From Mycolicibacter icosiumassiliensis (GTDB lineage: Bacteria > Actinomycetota > Actinomycetes > Mycobacteriales > Mycobacteriaceae): a stretch of 64,000 nucleotides of DNA. Of this stretch, positions 59,335-64,000 are shown in pieces (position 1 is the stretch's first letter; each line of letters starts with the position of its first letter). Both the position numbers and the translations under genes were made by a program. The stretch lies in the NCBI RefSeq assembly GCF_900078685.2, contig NZ_LT546166.1, positions 1,601,467 to 1,665,466 on the forward strand, given 5' to 3'. The notes under the pieces are model-generated. The model searched no databases. It saw only the letters and a program-made list of their open reading frames with translations, and was not told where the DNA came from.

Positions 59335-60036
59335 ATGGCAAATCAATTTGTGGAAACCAGCGCGACGTCGGTCGATGTGGACGAGCGCCCCGACCAGTCG
59401 GGTGCGGAGATCGTGGTCAAGGGCCGTAACGTCGAGATTCCAGACCATTTCCGGGTTTACGTCGCGCAGAAGCTGGCCCGCGTGGAGCGGTTGGACCGCT
59501 CGATTCGCTTCTTCGATGTCGAGCTCAAGCATGCCAATAATCGACGCCAGCGAAAATCCTGCCAGCAGATCGACATCACCGCGCACGGCCGCGGCCCGGT
59601 GGTCCGCGGGGAGGCCCGCGCCGACAGTTTCTATGCCGCGTTCGAGGCCGCGATCGACCGCCTGGAGAGCCGCCTGCGCCGCGACAAGGGCCGTCGCAAC
59701 GTCTCCTACGGCGACAAGACTCCCCTGTCGGTAGCGGAGGCCACCGGGATCACCAAGTTGGACCCGGAGTTCCTCGCCGACGCATTCAACCGGGACGGCA
59801 CCGCCGAACCCGACCACCGCGAGGCGGGCGGGCACAGCGACGGCCACGAGCATGAGCCTGGCCAGATCGTGCGCACCAAGGAACACACCGCGACACCCAT
59901 GTCGGTCGACGACGCGCTCTACGAGATGGAGCTTGTCGGCCACGATTTCTTCCTGTTCCAGGACAAGGAGACCGACCAGGCGTCGGTGGTCTACCGTCGG
60001 CACGCCTACGACTACGGCTTGATCCGTTTGGTCTGA
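59335..60036 (+). CDS. hpf: Long-form ribosome hibernation promoting factor
   Basis: A 233-residue HPF/RaiA protein. The N-terminal domain (EIVVKGRNVEIPDHFRVYVAQKL through RLESRLRRDKGRR) binds the small-subunit tRNA channel, and the C-terminal domain (PMSVDDALYEMELVGHDFFLFQDKET to YDYGLIRLV) drives pairing of ribosomes. In mycobacteria the counterpart Rv3241c (RafS/MPY) acts in stationary phase or zinc-starved ribosomes. ATG 59335 follows AGGAGAG; GTG 59326 is an alternative. A His-rich acidic linker sits between the domains. Confidence 0.94.
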   Translation: MANQFVETSATSVDVDERPDQSGAEIVVKGRNVEIPDHFRVYVAQKLARVERLDRSIRFFDVELKHANNRRQRKSCQQIDITAHGRGPVVRGEARADSFYAAFEAAIDRLESRLRRDKGRRNVSYGDKTPLSVAEATGITKLDPEFLADAFNRDGTAEPDHREAGGHSDGHEHEPGQIVRTKEHTATPMSVDDALYEMELVGHDFFLFQDKETDQASVVYRRHAYDYGLIRLV

Positions 60037-60146
60037 GGCCACTGCCTTGGCGGAGCCGCGTTGGCGGCGCATTGCCACCCCTGGCAACGGTGTCACCTAC
60101 CATGGGTGACGCTCGTAATGCCGAAGACTGAGTAGGGGACATAGCC

Positions 60147-62921
<2,775 letters not shown>

Positions 62922-63010
62922 GGGCGCAGCGCTCAGCCGATGGCGCCGACCCGTCCCCGGCCAGCGGGCGGTACCCCCAGCGCGTGGCTTCGCCGCGCTT
63001 GCGATCGGCG

Positions 63011-63562
63011 CTAGCCGATGTGCAGAGCGACGATCCGCCAGGCTGTGTTGTTGCCGCCGTTGCCGCGGTTTCTGCCCCCGGGAACCAACTCGACGCGGCA
63101 GGCCAGTGCATGCGTGCGCGGTCCGCGCCGGTAGGTGCCGAAAACTTCCACCGCGCTTGCCGGTTCGGCTGAACCTGCCGGTTGCACGCGCACCCGCTGC
63201 AGGGTGGCCGGCTCAACCCGGCCCGCCGGTGCCGCCGGCCGAGCCGATACCACCGAGCCGGCCAGTCCGGTGGCAAGTAGCGGATGCAGATGCGTCGACG
63301 GCCGGCGCCCGTCCACCACTTCCAGGACCCGGCGCAGTGCGGCGTCGGCGAACACCGCTGCCGACTGCAACGGCGCCGGCAATGCCTTGCGTGCGGGCCG
63401 ATCGGGCCGTGTCCTCGGGGGATGCCCGCGCCGCGGCCGGACCGACGGCGAAGGCCCGGGCGAGTGCGCGGGCCGAGCCGGCATGGCGGGGCGGGCAGGC
63501 GGTTCGTAATCGAGCATCGGTGCGACGGTCGATCGCGGGGGCGAAGTGGGATCGATGGGCAC
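63011..63562 (-). CDS. Rv3235-family protein
   Basis: A protein of about 183 residues: a Pro/Arg-rich disordered N-terminus (YEPPARPAMPARPAHSPG and PSVRPRRGHPPRTRPDRP) and a conserved C-terminal domain from about residue 80 (FADAALRRVLEVVDGRRPSTHLHPLLATGL to NTAWRIVALHIG). The domain is the actinobacterial Rv3235 (DUF6459) family, found close to secA. Its function is not known, though distribution near secA has suggested an export role. GTG 63562 follows TTGGAGAG. It is convergent with secA1. Confidence 0.85.
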   Translation of the reverse strand: MPIDPTSPPRSTVAPMLDYEPPARPAMPARPAHSPGPSPSVRPRRGHPPRTRPDRPARKALPAPLQSAAVFADAALRRVLEVVDGRRPSTHLHPLLATGLAGSVVSARPAAPAGRVEPATLQRVRVQPAGSAEPASAVEVFGTYRRGPRTHALACRVELVPGGRNRGNGGNNTAWRIVALHIG

Positions 63563-63767
63563 GGCAACTCTCCAAGGTCGGTCCGGGCGGCGGGCCTGCT
63601 GGAGAGTGGCAGGGCGTGTGCGGCGATCATCGCACAATCGCGGCTGCGGCGTATCCGCGTGCGGCGCGGCCTAGCGGCGGGCTACCGTGAGCGGCAGTGT
63701 TTTTCTCTGATCCGGAGCTGGTTCAGCGCCCGGCCGGATCGAGCCAGCAGGGAGGACGGGTGCCAGG

Positions 63768-64000
63768 ATGGTGAACCGGCTATCGGCGTCGGACGCCTCG
63801 TTCTACCGGCTGGAGAACACCACGACGCCGATGTATGTGCAGTCGCTGTTTATTCTGCGCAACCCGCGGGGCGGGCTGGGCTACGACAAGCTACTGGAGA
63901 CCGTCGAGCGGCGGCTGCCGCAGATCCCGCGCTACCGGCAGAAGATCCGCGAAGTCACCATGAGCCTGGCCCGCCCGGTGTGGGTGGATGACCAGGAGTT
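63768..64000 (+). CDS. 5' end of a second WS/DGAT acyltransferase (partial)
   Basis: The first 77 codons of a wax ester synthase/diacylglycerol acyltransferase: MVNRLSASDASFYRLENTTT, then LPQIPRYRQKI and PVWVDDQEF, the family N-terminus. The active-site HHxxxDG motif lies beyond the window. By position after secA1 and the Rv3235-type gene it is probably the tgs3 (Rv3234c) counterpart. ATG 63768 precedes a GTG; a GGAGGA ribosome site is seen upstream. Confidence 0.85.
   Translation, partial: MVNRLSASDASFYRLENTTTPMYVQSLFILRNPRGGLGYDKLLETVERRLPQIPRYRQKIREVTMSLARPVWVDDQE

Overview
The window is high-GC actinobacterial chromosome from a mycobacterium. The evidence is gene content and order that match, by recall, the M. 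tuberculosis H37Rv block Rv3278c to Rv3234c read in the opposite orientation: purK-purE-fadE25, ctpC with its DUF1490 partner pacL1, the LCP gene, rmlD-wbbL-rmlA2, fbiB-fbiA, whiB2, pmm-tobH-manA, alkB, sahH-tmk-mtrA-mtrB-lpqB, comF-hpf-secA1 and a PPE gene. Differences from that block suggest a non-tuberculous species; I cannot name it from sequence alone.

Layout. 1-3.9 kb: membrane protein end, gtrA, purine genes, fadE25. 4.1-11.8 kb: an inserted metabolic and signalling segment with a class V aminotransferase, pta-ackA, a phosphate-binding lipoprotein and a PknD-like kinase. 11.8-17.1 kb: a cation-transporter-like gene whose 3' end carries an IS1549/IS1634-type element with an exceptionally long 91-bp target duplication, then ctpC-pacL1. 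17.2-24.6 kb: a frameshifted TIGR03089-type gene, a second Ser/Thr kinase with a duplicated ectodomain, LCP ligase, and rhamnose/mannose nucleotide-sugar genes. 24.7-35.3 kb: Nudix, F420 genes fbiB-fbiA, whiB2, mannose pathway, a CDF transporter, and a solitary gene resembling the type I-G CRISPR protein Csb1/Cas7. 35.3-40.1 kb: minus-strand accessory cluster (monooxygenase, PPE, secreted protein) below a Zur/Fur-like box, then an alpha/beta hydrolase. 40.4-48.5 kb: alkB-tetR without rubredoxins, ahcY, tmk, mtrA, a broken mtrB and an lpqB lacking its lipobox cysteine. 48.5-58.4 kb: a dormancy (Dos) island with tgs1, an Acg-type nitroreductase, devS, devR, an SDR gene, and a quinol-type nitric oxide reductase operon (norB, a Cys-rich membrane protein, a slipin), with DosR-like boxes in front of devR, between tgs1 and acg, and upstream of norB. 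58.5-64 kb: comF, hpf, secA1, an Rv3235-type protein and the start of another WS/DGAT gene.

How it works together. Much of the window builds the envelope (rhamnosyl linker, mannose donors, LCP ligation, SecA1 export). Two signalling systems stand out. The essential-type MtrAB-LpqB relay appears damaged twice in adjacent genes. The Dos island joins the redox/NO/CO sensor pair to a candidate NO-removing operon, suggesting a feedback loop in which the DevRS signal (NO) is consumed by a product of its own regulon. The Csb1-like orphan and the Dos-NO reductase island are the best candidates for undescribed biology.
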